A stretch of 43,584 nucleotides of DNA from Flavobacteriales bacterium UBA7325 (GTDB taxonomy: Bacteria > Bacteroidota > Bacteroidia > Flavobacteriales_D > Crocinitomicaceae), in assembly GCA_002471375.1 (NCBI GenBank), contig DKPV01000009.1:1-43584 (forward strand), written 5' to 3'. Position 1 is the first letter of the stretch; every line of letters starts with the position of its first letter. The position numbers and the translations under genes were made by a program. A model generated the notes under the pieces. It saw only the letters and a program-made list of their open reading frames with translations, searched no databases and had not been told where the DNA came from. This document shows positions 7,266 through 15,512 of this stretch, one piece after another.

Positions 7266-7550
7266 TTATTGCTCTTAGAAGATCTTCATTCTGTCCCTGT
7301 GCTCGAGGAAGATGGAACGATTTCGGGAATAGTTTCTTCTTCATGTGTAATTGCAATCCATGATGAATCCCTGGCGGTTACTGATGTCCTTTCGCCGAAA
7401 GAGCTTATATGTGTAAAGAATAATAGAGTGAAGGATGCTGCAAAAACGATCGTAAAACATGGAGTTTACCACATAGTAGTATTGGATGATGGTGCCGTTG
7501 TTGGGATGCTCAGCTCTATGGATATTATAAAAGTTTACGCTGAGGACTGA
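7233..7550 (+). pseudogene. CBS-domain pair protein, 5' end lost
   Basis: The plus strand encodes two CBS-domain halves. The first is LEDLHSVPVLEEDGTISGIVSS, lacking the usual 15-25 residues of its N-terminal strand and helix. The second is complete (VTDVLSPKELICVKNN...VYHIVVLDDGAVVGMLSSMDIIKVYAED). CBS pairs bind adenosyl ligands and regulate partner domains. No ATG precedes the conserved part; a TTG at 7269 would begin in the middle of the domain. Upstream, LRPENS, typical of the missing CBS start, can be read in another frame at 7222-7239 just before WEFFDLL, behind two stops. That suggests a frameshift and decay rather than a short functional protein. Confidence 0.55.
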
Positions 7551-7612
7551 GGCTACCGCTGTTTGATAATATAGTTCAATTGCATTATTATTTAGAATGT
7601 ATAGCCGCATTA

Positions 7613-7620
7613 TAATTTTG
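7613..7620 (+). promoter_or_regulatory. Possible -7 promoter element
   Basis: TAATTTTG matches the Bacteroidota -7 consensus TAnnTTTG about 80 bases before the lipoprotein start at 7700. The TTG usually found about 20 bases upstream is not well preserved, so this is tentative. Confidence 0.3.
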
Positions 7621-7699
7621 TCTGATACACATGTTGATGTGTCAGAACAAGTTTTTAAATTCGTTTATTATTTTTTATAAACGAGTTAATACTAATACT

Positions 7700-8179
7700 A
7701 TGCTAATTAAAACACTTTCAATCGTAAGCTTATCATTGCTCATAGTTTCATGTGGTGATCAAAGTGAGGCTATTGAAAACTCTCTAGATGAAGTTGTAAA
7801 CGAGATGGAAGAGGATCTTGAGGAAGAAATAAGTGATGAAGTTTTGGAAGTTTCGCAATACGAGATAGATTGGGAATCCTTGAAAGAGGCAATTTCGAAA
7901 GGAGATGTTGACGCGATCAATTCAATGGTGAGTGGCGATGAATTCGATGTTGATATGTTCCTAATGGTCATGCATGATCTTGTTTTGTTCGGAAAGATGA
8001 AGGCCACTGCATTTTTCGAATTGTCTACCACTGATGTAAATGGAAGCGATCAACTTGAATTTAGTGCTGAAGAATCTAGCATTGACGAAGATGGTAACGA
8101 AGTGGGTAGCGCAATTATGATTTATCTTTCAAAAGGAGAAACTAATTTAAAATTGGACAGTTTCGTTGCTGCAGGTTAG
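7700..8179 (+). CDS. Acidic lipoprotein of unknown function
   Basis: An ATG at 7631 is in frame, but the ATG at 7700 is preferred because it starts directly a lipoprotein signal: MLIKTLSIVSLSLLIVSCGD, with C18 as lipidation site (lipobox IVSC). This leaves 159 residues. After the anchor comes a strongly acidic, likely helical region (EVVNEMEEDLEEEISDEVLEV), then a domain containing DWESLKEAISKGDVDAINSMV, which looks like a helical repeat or SnoaL/cystatin-like start, and a closing strand region ending in LKLDSFVAAG. No family is recognised with confidence. The gene stands alone and ends at a strong bidirectional terminator. Confidence 0.75.
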   Translation: MLIKTLSIVSLSLLIVSCGDQSEAIENSLDEVVNEMEEDLEEEISDEVLEVSQYEIDWESLKEAISKGDVDAINSMVSGDEFDVDMFLMVMHDLVLFGKMKATAFFELSTTDVNGSDQLEFSAEESSIDEDGNEVGSAIMIYLSKGETNLKLDSFVAAG

Positions 8180-8232
8180 ATGATATGAGTCATTCAACGA
8201 ATTGCAATTATGCTAAAGTTGAATACTATAAA

Positions 8233-8270
8233 CTAAAAAAGGGGGACTCACTGAGTCCCCCTTTTTTAGT
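8233..8270. terminator. Strong bidirectional terminator
   Basis: CTAAAAAAGGGGGACTC is followed by its reverse complement GAGTCCCCCTTTTTTAG around a three-base loop. A-run on one side and T-run on the other allow termination on both strands, serving the convergent lipoprotein (+) and esterase (-) genes. Confidence 0.95.
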
Positions 8271-8285
8271 ATTTGTAATTGCTTC

Positions 8286-9572
8286 TTATTGGAATACCAC
8301 TTTCATTGTTGAAACCATTCCATTAGATGATGTCGCTCTTACAATGTAAGTTCCAGCTCCAATTTCCTCTTTGGATAAGATCACCGCAGATCCATCAATA
8401 TCGATGTTGGAAACTACTCGTCCAAATAGGTCTATTACTTGAAGTGATGATAACACAACTCCATCCTTAAGCGTAATTGCTATTAGATCATCAGATGGGT
8501 TAGGGTGTGGGTTCTCAATAAGCTCCGTCGAAGTTTCATTCAAACCAAGCCCGCAGAAAATAAGTGTATATAAATCCACTGATTCAAGAGGGGTATTTGC
8601 GCTCTGAAGTGGTCCTTCTGTACATCCTTGAATACCAATCAAGAAATCTCTAATGAAATTAATTGTTGTATCCATATAAACCGCTGATCCGAAGTAAGGA
8701 ACGTGTCCGGCACTTGTGTATGTGTAAAAGTTTGATTGAACTCCTATAGCTTCGGCTTGTTCGTGAATTACACGTGAACCGTCAAGGTACATGATTCCAA
8801 TTCCTGATACAGATGCAAGCCCTCTGTTGTAAGGCACAGTTCCATCATCATCGCCATGAAGAGAACAAACAGGTACGTCACCTGCTTCTATATAACCATA
8901 ACTTGCAAGTGCTCCACAAAGGTTAATTACACCCTGAACATTTGTTGAGTAACCAGGATTTCCACTTGTTCCTTCGATTCCTCCTAGAGCATTTAACTCT
9001 GCTATACTCAGGTACGTTTCAATCTCACACTCTTTATCGAAGTAGGCAGAATGCAATGCTGTGATCGCTCCAGCTGAACTTCCTCCAATGAAAATGTTAT
9101 TTGTGTCAATTTTATATGTGTCAGTGGTAGCAGCATCTTGATAGAAATATCGGATCGAAGCTTTCATATCCTGAACTGCACGGATTACGGCTTTAATCGA
9201 ATTCGTTGAATCGATAGGCCACATTCCTAGCCGGTAATCAATTGATGCACATACGTATCCTTTCTTTGCGAATTCGTTGGATAATGCAACAACATCAGCA
9301 TCAGTTTTACTTCCACCAATAAAACTTCCACCATGTGCCCATATAATAAGCGGACGCTTAGTTTCTGTATCTCCTGTTGGTTCATATACATCAAGGTCCA
9401 ACTGTGTGTTTGCTCCTGTGAATCCTGAATTTTGTCCGTAGTTAAGATCGCTTGTTACGTTAACATTTGCGAAGATCGACGTTGAGTATCGACCAGCATC
9501 ACATGGTGTTTGTCCGAAGCTCATCGCTTGAAATCCAAGGATTGAAAGAGCAATTAAGTAATGTTTTTTCAT
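8286..9572 (-). CDS. Secreted alpha/beta-hydrolase esterase with T9SS sorting domain
   Basis: This 428-residue protein has a signal peptide (MKKHYLIALSILGFQAMSFG), an alpha/beta-hydrolase domain of about residues 50-320, and a C-terminal type A T9SS sorting domain from about 353 (PHPNPSDD, VIDLFGRVV, GTYIVRA, closing MKVVFQ). The catalytic apparatus is complete: the oxyanion motif HGGSF at 80-84, nucleophile S166 in GSSAG (164-168), a candidate acid in HGDDDGTVP (D241-D243) and H290 in AGHVPYF. This is the carboxylesterase/acetyl-hydrolase type acting on small esters or lipids. The sorting domain means transport across the outer membrane by the type IX system and attachment or release at the surface. 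It is the last gene of a minus-strand trio, 21 bases after an SGNH-type lipoprotein, itself preceded by a FadL-type porin, so a lipid or ester substrate is plausible. Confidence 0.9.
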   Translation of the reverse strand: MKKHYLIALSILGFQAMSFGQTPCDAGRYSTSIFANVNVTSDLNYGQNSGFTGANTQLDLDVYEPTGDTETKRPLIIWAHGGSFIGGSKTDADVVALSNEFAKKGYVCASIDYRLGMWPIDSTNSIKAVIRAVQDMKASIRYFYQDAATTDTYKIDTNNIFIGGSSAGAITALHSAYFDKECEIETYLSIAELNALGGIEGTSGNPGYSTNVQGVINLCGALASYGYIEAGDVPVCSLHGDDDGTVPYNRGLASVSGIGIMYLDGSRVIHEQAEAIGVQSNFYTYTSAGHVPYFGSAVYMDTTINFIRDFLIGIQGCTEGPLQSANTPLESVDLYTLIFCGLGLNETSTELIENPHPNPSDDLIAITLKDGVVLSSLQVIDLFGRVVSNIDIDGSAVILSKEEIGAGTYIVRATSSNGMVSTMKVVFQ

Positions 9573-9593
9573 AGTAATATTTGTTTTTAAACT

Positions 9594-10925
9594 TTATGGA
9601 AAGATGATCCCTGGATAACTATTCACATTCACAGTAGGGATTCTCGCGTTGAATGTAAGATTTATAGATTCTATATAGAGATTGGCTAGTAATGCTTGAC
9701 CGTTTGGGTTTAAATTCCGACCGTCCAATGAGAAGGCTCCTCCGGTGACAAATGTTGTGCTCATCGAAAAACCATTGTAGACTAGTCCATCGTTCAGTGA
9801 TGAAACCAAGCTAGCCTTATCAACCATTGCTAATCCGTGATTGCTTGCAATAGTAGATATAGCTGAGTTGTATCCGATTCGCGCCGATTCAATATTTTGA
9901 ATTTCTGAAATTGTTAGTACGTACTTATTAGGTATGCCTGCAATCGATCCCATTCCGAAGCATTTAATAGAATCAAGAGGAACACTTAATAGGACAAGTT
10001 CTCCTTCAACCATTTTTCGGACGCCAAAAGGTTCCGCTGGATCTTCAATAACAAATGGGTTGTCACCTTCCACAAATGAAATCCCAAGAGGATTAAATAC
10101 ATTGTTAAGGGTAGTAACTCTATCAGCATCTAACGTCAATCCGTTGAATGGGATAGTTGTAAAATATGGGTAGTCTAATACATTTGGGATGTTTGAAATT
10201 GCTCCATTAGCTCCATTAATCGCAAGTGAAGAGACAATTTCATCAAGCGTTCCATCGAATCCAATTCCAGCAGCACCGTTCGCAACTATTGGTTGTGGTG
10301 CCATACCTCCGCCTGTTGCATATTTCATGATATCTGCCTCTCCAAGATCAACTGTAAAGAAGGTAGGGGTCTGCGCTGTTGCATCTGATAAAATCGAAGA
10401 GTTCACTTGATCTGAAGCCATTCTGGCATAGTACGGATTGAAATTACCTACTCCGTTTGCAGGGTTACCATAACCGCTCATGTTAATTGAGGTTATTGGA
10501 GTGCCTGGGACACCAAGATTGTTAAAACCACTTGAGTAAATATTTGCTCCGAGTATGCTCAAATCTCCCTGATTAGCTTGTCGAACAGGAGAGAGTGAAG
10601 TTTCTCCATTGCAATCGGTTTTGTATCCTAAAACGAGTCGAGAATTGCTATCCAAGTTTATACCTGCCGAAGAAGCACTAACGGTTGGGGAATTAAAATC
10701 AGTTGCGTTTAGTAAACTGAACTGACTTGCTAGAATCGAAGCATACGAATTATCTTGTCCGTCACTATGGAGAGCATCGTCAGAGTATCCTGCAGCTCCA
10801 TCCGATCCGATTGCAACATAGGTAGTAACATCGATGTCTCCAAGATGTGCCTCTGGGGCAATAAGATCTGGTTTACATCCAGAAAGGACAGCACATGCAG
10901 CAATAAAATAAATATGTCTTTTCAT
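9594..10925 (-). CDS. SGNH/GDSL-type lipoprotein lacking canonical catalytic residues
   Basis: This 443-residue protein starts with a lipoprotein signal (AVLSGC, lipidated C17). Overall pattern and position next to a FadL-type porin match the SGNH/GDSL hydrolase lipoproteins common in Flavobacteriia. Block I of that family reads G-N-S-L-T-A-G with the nucleophilic Ser; here it is GSDGAAG (40-46), placing Asp42 at the Ser position. Block III, normally G-N-N-D, is GEAD (195-198). Block V, normally SLDG-V-H-P, is SLDGRNL (399-405), with N404 in place of the catalytic His. All three alignments are gap-free by eye. If right, this is a non-catalytic member, perhaps a lipid-binding surface protein working with the porin. 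Four bases separate it from the porin gene. Confidence 0.8.
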   Translation of the reverse strand: MKRHIYFIAACAVLSGCKPDLIAPEAHLGDIDVTTYVAIGSDGAAGYSDDALHSDGQDNSYASILASQFSLLNATDFNSPTVSASSAGINLDSNSRLVLGYKTDCNGETSLSPVRQANQGDLSILGANIYSSGFNNLGVPGTPITSINMSGYGNPANGVGNFNPYYARMASDQVNSSILSDATAQTPTFFTVDLGEADIMKYATGGGMAPQPIVANGAAGIGFDGTLDEIVSSLAINGANGAISNIPNVLDYPYFTTIPFNGLTLDADRVTTLNNVFNPLGISFVEGDNPFVIEDPAEPFGVRKMVEGELVLLSVPLDSIKCFGMGSIAGIPNKYVLTISEIQNIESARIGYNSAISTIASNHGLAMVDKASLVSSLNDGLVYNGFSMSTTFVTGGAFSLDGRNLNPNGQALLANLYIESINLTFNARIPTVNVNSYPGIIFP

Positions 10926-10929
10926 GGAA

Positions 10930-12147
10930 TTAGAATTTGTAGCTTACAGAAAAACCTGGAGCAAATACCCGCACTTTATATGTTCCGCTTAGTTGCGTTT
11001 CAATATTAGTGTCTTCCCTTTCTACTTGTGTATAGAGCAGAGAGGCGTTCAAATCGAAAGATTTATTCAAAGTATAGCCAACTCCGATTGTGTAATTAAT
11101 TCGATCGGCATCTGGAGTTTCTGGTGTCAAATAACCATCCAATACTGGAGAGATAGCATACCCTAACCCGAGGCGCGCCGTATATTTATCCGTGATTTTA
11201 TATTGCGCACCTAATCGAACGGCAACTGAGCCAACGTAGTTACGCGCAGATTTTGTATCCTCCAAAGATTCGGTATTCACTTCATAATCGAAAGCCAATG
11301 TATCGTAGGCATTCCATCCAATATAATTCATATCAAGTGCTAAAGCTAGTTTATCATTAGGTTGAACCCCAATTCCGAGCGTAGCAACTTGCGGTAATGG
11401 TAATGATGATGTAAAAATCCCTGAAGGAAATTTGTCTTCTAGTGAAGATGGAACAGTAAAAGTAGCTGTGCCATTTTCAAGTTCCATATTTATTTGAGAC
11501 TTGTAAGTAAGTGCTAAAACAAGATGTTTAGTTGGCTTGAGGTATAGGCCAACGTTATAGCCAAAACCATTACCCTTACCGGCTAACTCGGCATGAGCGA
11601 AATTTCCATCTTGATCAATTAAAGGAAGATCTTTTTGTAAATTTACGCTACCAGTGGTCCAAATAAAGCCTGCACCCAATCCAATTTTATCCGTTACTCT
11701 AAAGCTAACAGTAGGTTGAAAGAAGATCGCCTTCAGCTGCAAGCGGGTAAGTGCAAATCTTCCGACCCATGCATCTTCCCATTCAATGGTACTTCCAAAC
11801 GGAGTGTAAATACCTAATCCTAATTTCAATCGACTACTGTCCTTTAGTTGAAATAGGCCATAAGCTGTAAATGGAGTGCCAACAGGAGAATTCGTCCTTG
11901 CCAATTCGGAAGTGCCATTCTCTAAAAAAGTCGCATTTGCAAATGTTGGGGATATTCCAATACTCGCTTCGTTCGAATTTAAAAAGGCTGTTCCGCCAGG
12001 ATTGTAAAAAATGCCTGCTGCGTCTTGAACAAAGCCAGAACCAGCGCTTCCCATTCCTTGTTGAGCTTGTCCTTGTAAGTTTACCTGATAGCCCTGCGAG
12101 AAAACCGCGAATGGTAGCAGTGCCAAGAAAATAATTAATTTAGTCAT
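10930..12147 (-). CDS. FadL/OmpP1-family outer membrane transporter
   Basis: This 405-residue protein has a signal peptide (MTKLIIFLALLPFAVFSQ) and then the FadL N-terminal hatch region: GQAQQGMGSAGSGFVQDAA followed by YNPGGTAFL, the characteristic 'GMGxAgxG...D.a.iFyNPAg' pattern. The remainder is alternating beta-strand sequence ending in an aromatic C-terminal residue (FSVSYKF), as outer membrane barrels do. FadL proteins let long-chain fatty acids and other hydrophobic molecules cross the outer membrane by lateral diffusion. It is first in the minus-strand unit with the SGNH-type lipoprotein and the secreted esterase, which suggests that the three act on the same lipidic material. Confidence 0.92.
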   Translation of the reverse strand: MTKLIIFLALLPFAVFSQGYQVNLQGQAQQGMGSAGSGFVQDAAGIFYNPGGTAFLNSNEASIGISPTFANATFLENGTSELARTNSPVGTPFTAYGLFQLKDSSRLKLGLGIYTPFGSTIEWEDAWVGRFALTRLQLKAIFFQPTVSFRVTDKIGLGAGFIWTTGSVNLQKDLPLIDQDGNFAHAELAGKGNGFGYNVGLYLKPTKHLVLALTYKSQINMELENGTATFTVPSSLEDKFPSGIFTSSLPLPQVATLGIGVQPNDKLALALDMNYIGWNAYDTLAFDYEVNTESLEDTKSARNYVGSVAVRLGAQYKITDKYTARLGLGYAISPVLDGYLTPETPDADRINYTIGVGYTLNKSFDLNASLLYTQVEREDTNIETQLSGTYKVRVFAPGFSVSYKF

Positions 12148-12543
12148 GCCTGAGCAAAATCGATCGTTCGTTAATTTTATCTGAAAATGAACTTCAAAGT
12201 ATCTTCCGTGAAAGTACTCTATTTTTTGTTTAATATCAACTCAATTTTTCTGTGCTTATTAAAGAACCTGTTGTTTACTGGGCTGTACGGGGCTAAGTTA
12301 TATATGCATGCACTGTATTTTTCTCAAAAAATAAGTAGGGATGTATGGGGTGCTCGTAAGGTGTTTGTTACAGGGGTGTTCTCTCTTTTTAATTTTTGCT
12401 CTTTGTATCAAGCTAAGAAACATCTTTTTTCAACCATTTCTTAATGAGTTTCGTTCTTGAGATAATCCTTCTGTAGAACCGGACGTTAAAAGTTGTATCT
12501 GTACGAAGGATTGTGTAATATTGTAATAAATTAAAATTAAGCT
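12148..12543. other. Divergent intergenic region with promoter
   Basis: These 396 bases separate the divergent FadL-type gene (-) and the T9SS cargo gene (+). They should contain both promoters; only the plus-strand one is recognisable, at 12493-12523. An 85-codon frame at 12187-12444 is T-rich, lacks a homologue I know and is not accepted as a gene. Confidence 0.6.
12493..12523 (+). promoter_or_regulatory. Probable Bacteroidota-type promoter
   Basis: TTG at 12493-12495 and TAATATTG at 12516-12523 (one mismatch to TAnnTTTG) are separated by 20 bases, close to the usual spacing, and lie 20 bases before the ATG at 12544. Confidence 0.5.
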
Positions 12544-14385
12544 ATGAAAAAGATTTACTTAAGTATTCTATCGCTTGCAATTGCCGTTGGTGCAAATGCG
12601 CAGCAAACTACTGGTAAAAAGGTGTACAAGCATGAGAGAGGCGTTTCGTCTGTGGCTCACGCTGTTAAACCTGTTGCCAATCAAGAAAAAGCAACAGTTC
12701 TTTGGGGAGATACATTTGATGGTACTCACGTATGGACAGCGATCAATCAAAATGGACAGTCGGTTCCTGCTGACTGGGTTACAACTAGTGTTGATGCTGA
12801 CATGCCTAATGCAGCGCCATCATTATTCCCATTCAACTCTTCAACAAGCAATGGTTATGCATTAATCAACTCTGATGGTTCTGCAGGGAATACTGATGGT
12901 GACGGTGCAATTGTTGCTCAGTACAGATCAGAAATGATTGATTTGACTGCAAATGCTGCCGTTGTTCTTCGTTTTAACCACAACTACCGTTGGTGGCACG
13001 AAGATAGAGGAGTAAGAGTTTCAGGAGATGGTGGTTTCACATGGACTGAATACCCAATAACATCTGACAATGGTGGTATTTTTCCGAATGGATACCCAAA
13101 CAATCAAAACTCTTTGAACCCACAATCTGAGTTACTTAATATCTCTGCAGTTGCAGGTGGACAGGATAGCGTTATGCTAGAGTTCTACTACAACGATAAT
13201 GATTTTTGGGGATGGTACTGGGCAGTTGATGATGTTGAAATCATCGAGCAACCAGCTGATGACATCGTTCTTCTCTCATCTTACTTCAGTGGATCAACTA
13301 ATGGTGGCACTGAATATGGACAAACTCCATTGACACAATTAGATGCTTCTTACGATATCGGTGCTGAAGTTTGGAACTTTGGAACATCTGATGCAGCTAC
13401 TGTTGGTCTTGTTGCAGATTTCACTTCATTCCAAGGAACGGGAGCTAATGCATTAATCGTTTCTGGAGATACTGCATTGGTAGAGGAGCTTGCTGCTACA
13501 CCTGCACTTGCAGTTGGTGTTTACAATGGTACTTACACTGTTGTTTCTGCTGGTGAGCTTCCAGGTTCTGCTGAGTTTGCAGATAACGTAATGTCTAGAA
13601 ACTTTGAGGTTACTAACGATATTTATGCTCTTGATGGTCTAGATAACAATCCTGCTGCTACTGAGGTGTTAGCTAACATTGGGACTGCTAGTTTCAACGG
13701 AGGTGAGGATGGATTAGTAGTTGGTGCATATTACCAAATTAAAGCTGCTGCTGATATTTCAGGAATTCGTGTAATGCTTAATGCTAACACAGTTGCAGGT
13801 GGAGATATCTCTGCTTCTTTGAAAGATACATCAACTTGGTACCTTAACGATATGAGTAGCCTTGTTTCTTCTGCATTGTACACTGTTACAGCTGCTGATG
13901 TTTCTCAAGGATATGCTGATGTAGTTTTTGATCAAGTATACAACGCTGCACCAAATGCATACTATGCATGTGCTGAATTGTACTCAAACGGAAACACGAA
14001 TGATATCATTGTCATCGATGATGAGACTGTTGCACAGCCAAATGGTGCATCTATGATTTACATTCCTGGTGATCAAGTATACACTAACGGTACTGCGATA
14101 GGTGTTCGTATGTTGATGGGTGACCAATGGGGAGCTGGAGTTGATGAAAACACACTTGCTGGTGTTTCTCTTTTCCCGAATCCATCTACTGGAATCGTAA
14201 CTATCTCGAACAACAACAATTTCGCTGGTGAAGTTGCTGTATACGATATGCTTGGAAAAGTTGTTGCTACAACTACTTTGAATGGTGTTACTACTCTTGA
14301 TCTTACTGGAAACGGTACTGGAGTTTACATCGTTAAAGTATCAAGCGATAACGGATCATTCATCGAACGTGTAGTTATTAAATAG
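12544..14385 (+). CDS. Secreted T9SS cargo protein with jelly-roll-like N-terminal domain
   Basis: This 613-residue protein begins with a signal peptide (MKKIYLSILSLAIAVGANAQ) and ends with a type A T9SS sorting domain of about 75 residues: LFPNPSTGIVTI, VAVYDMLGKVV, TGVYIVKV and a final ERVVIK. Residues about 50-235 contain WGDTFDG, ADWVTTS, LRFNHNYRWWHEDRGVRVSGD and a WGWYWAVDDVEI motif, typical of concanavalin/jelly-roll 'choice-of-anchor J' (MAM-like) domains in secreted Bacteroidota proteins. The middle is beta-rich and low in charge. No catalytic motif is recognised; an adhesin or surface-binding role is likely. Codon use is strongly biased to a few codons, suggesting high expression. 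A promoter lies just upstream and a strong terminator just after, so it is monocistronic. Confidence 0.88.
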   Translation: MKKIYLSILSLAIAVGANAQQTTGKKVYKHERGVSSVAHAVKPVANQEKATVLWGDTFDGTHVWTAINQNGQSVPADWVTTSVDADMPNAAPSLFPFNSSTSNGYALINSDGSAGNTDGDGAIVAQYRSEMIDLTANAAVVLRFNHNYRWWHEDRGVRVSGDGGFTWTEYPITSDNGGIFPNGYPNNQNSLNPQSELLNISAVAGGQDSVMLEFYYNDNDFWGWYWAVDDVEIIEQPADDIVLLSSYFSGSTNGGTEYGQTPLTQLDASYDIGAEVWNFGTSDAATVGLVADFTSFQGTGANALIVSGDTALVEELAATPALAVGVYNGTYTVVSAGELPGSAEFADNVMSRNFEVTNDIYALDGLDNNPAATEVLANIGTASFNGGEDGLVVGAYYQIKAAADISGIRVMLNANTVAGGDISASLKDTSTWYLNDMSSLVSSALYTVTAADVSQGYADVVFDQVYNAAPNAYYACAELYSNGNTNDIIVIDDETVAQPNGASMIYIPGDQVYTNGTAIGVRMLMGDQWGAGVDENTLAGVSLFPNPSTGIVTISNNNNFAGEVAVYDMLGKVVATTTLNGVTTLDLTGNGTGVYIVKVSSDNGSFIERVVIK

Positions 14386-14424
14386 TTTTAATACTTCCTC
14401 TTAAAGAGGATCTAATAACATTAG

Positions 14425-14460
14425 AAAGTCGGTTTCAACATAGTTGGAACCGACTTTTTG
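14425..14460 (+). terminator. Terminator of the T9SS cargo gene
   Basis: AAAGTCGGTT pairs with AACCGACTTT, extended by CAAC/GTTG around a short loop, followed by a T-run. It lies 40 bases after the stop codon. Confidence 0.9.
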
Positions 14461-14495
14461 TTTTCTGTTTCATTTATTATGCCTAAAATTGTCGC

Positions 14496-15386
14496 ATGAA
14501 AGCATATATTTTCCCTGGTCAAGGTGCTCAATTCTCAGGAATGGGTAAAGACTTATACGAGAACTCTGAAATCGCTAAATCAATGTTTGATAAAGCAAAT
14601 GAAGTTCTAGGATTCGATATTACTTCAATTATGTTCGAAGGAACAGATGAAGAATTAAAACAAACGAAAGTAACTCAGCCCGCAATTTTTTTGCATTCAA
14701 CAATTCTTGCAGCTACGTTAGGTGAGAGTTTCAAACCTGAGATGGTTGCCGGTCATTCTTTAGGTGAACTCTCGGCGCTTGTGGCTAATCAAACGTTAAC
14801 TTTTGAAGATGGGTTAAGACTTGTTTCAAAAAGAGCACTTGCCATGCAGGCTGCCTGTGATTATGTTCCATCAACGATGGCGGCAATTCTTGGATTAGAG
14901 GATGAGGTAGTTGAGAAAGTGTGTGAAGAAATAGAAGGAGTAGTAGTAGCTGCTAATTACAATTGTCCAGGACAATTAGTTATTTCAGGAGCTATTCCAG
15001 CAGTTGAGGCTGCTTGCACTTCCCTAACTGAGGCTGGTGCACGTAGAGCACTTATGTTACCTGTTGGAGGTGCATTTCATTCTCCATTAATGGAGCCAGC
15101 ACGCGAAGAATTAGCTGCTGCAATTGAAGCAACGACTTTTTCTCAACCTAGCTGTCCTGTATATCAAAACGTTGTAGCTAATGCAGTTATTGATCCTACT
15201 GAGATCAAGTCAAACTTGGTAGCTCAGCTTACGGCACCTGTACGATGGACACAAACAATGAATCAGATGATTGCCGATGGAGCAGCTGAAGTGGTGGAAG
15301 TTGGACCTGGAAAGGTTCTTCAAGGATTATTTAAAAAAGTAGATAGAAAGTTTCCAACATCTAGTGCAGAGCTGGCTTTGAGCTAA
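14496..15386 (+). CDS. fabD: Malonyl-CoA:ACP transacylase FabD
   Basis: This 296-residue protein matches FabD along its whole length. It transfers malonyl groups from CoA to acyl carrier protein, supplying fatty acid elongation in the cytoplasm. Visible hallmarks are GQGAQ at 8-12, the nucleophile S88 in GHSLGE (86-91), the malonate-binding arginine R113 in SKRALAMQ, and the catalytic H195 in GGAFHSPLM, followed by EVGPGKVLQGL near the C-terminus. The ATG is preceded by only about 35 bases after the previous terminator, and a strong terminator follows, so it is monocistronic and separated from other fatty-acid genes. Confidence 0.97.
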   Translation: MKAYIFPGQGAQFSGMGKDLYENSEIAKSMFDKANEVLGFDITSIMFEGTDEELKQTKVTQPAIFLHSTILAATLGESFKPEMVAGHSLGELSALVANQTLTFEDGLRLVSKRALAMQAACDYVPSTMAAILGLEDEVVEKVCEEIEGVVVAANYNCPGQLVISGAIPAVEAACTSLTEAGARRALMLPVGGAFHSPLMEPAREELAAAIEATTFSQPSCPVYQNVVANAVIDPTEIKSNLVAQLTAPVRWTQTMNQMIADGAAEVVEVGPGKVLQGLFKKVDRKFPTSSAELALS

Positions 15387-15406
15387 GATGAGTTTAGTAT
15401 ATATTT

Positions 15407-15437
15407 AATCCCGATTCGATGAATCGGGATTTTTTTT
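15407..15437 (+). terminator. Terminator after fabD
   Basis: AATCCCGATTC-GAT-GAATCGGGATT is a perfect 11-bp stem with a three-base loop, followed by a T-run. Confidence 0.95.
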
Positions 15438-15512
15438 GCTCTTTTTTTATGGAATTCTATTTCATCTCTCATCTCCTTAGAGTTACAATTAACGAACTCT
15501 AAAATAAAGGAC

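Noticed and set aside
12187..12444. 85-codon plus-strand frame with hydrophobic start
   Set aside because: Composition follows T-rich noncoding sequence, there is no clean signal-peptide end or domain, and it sits in a divergent promoter region.
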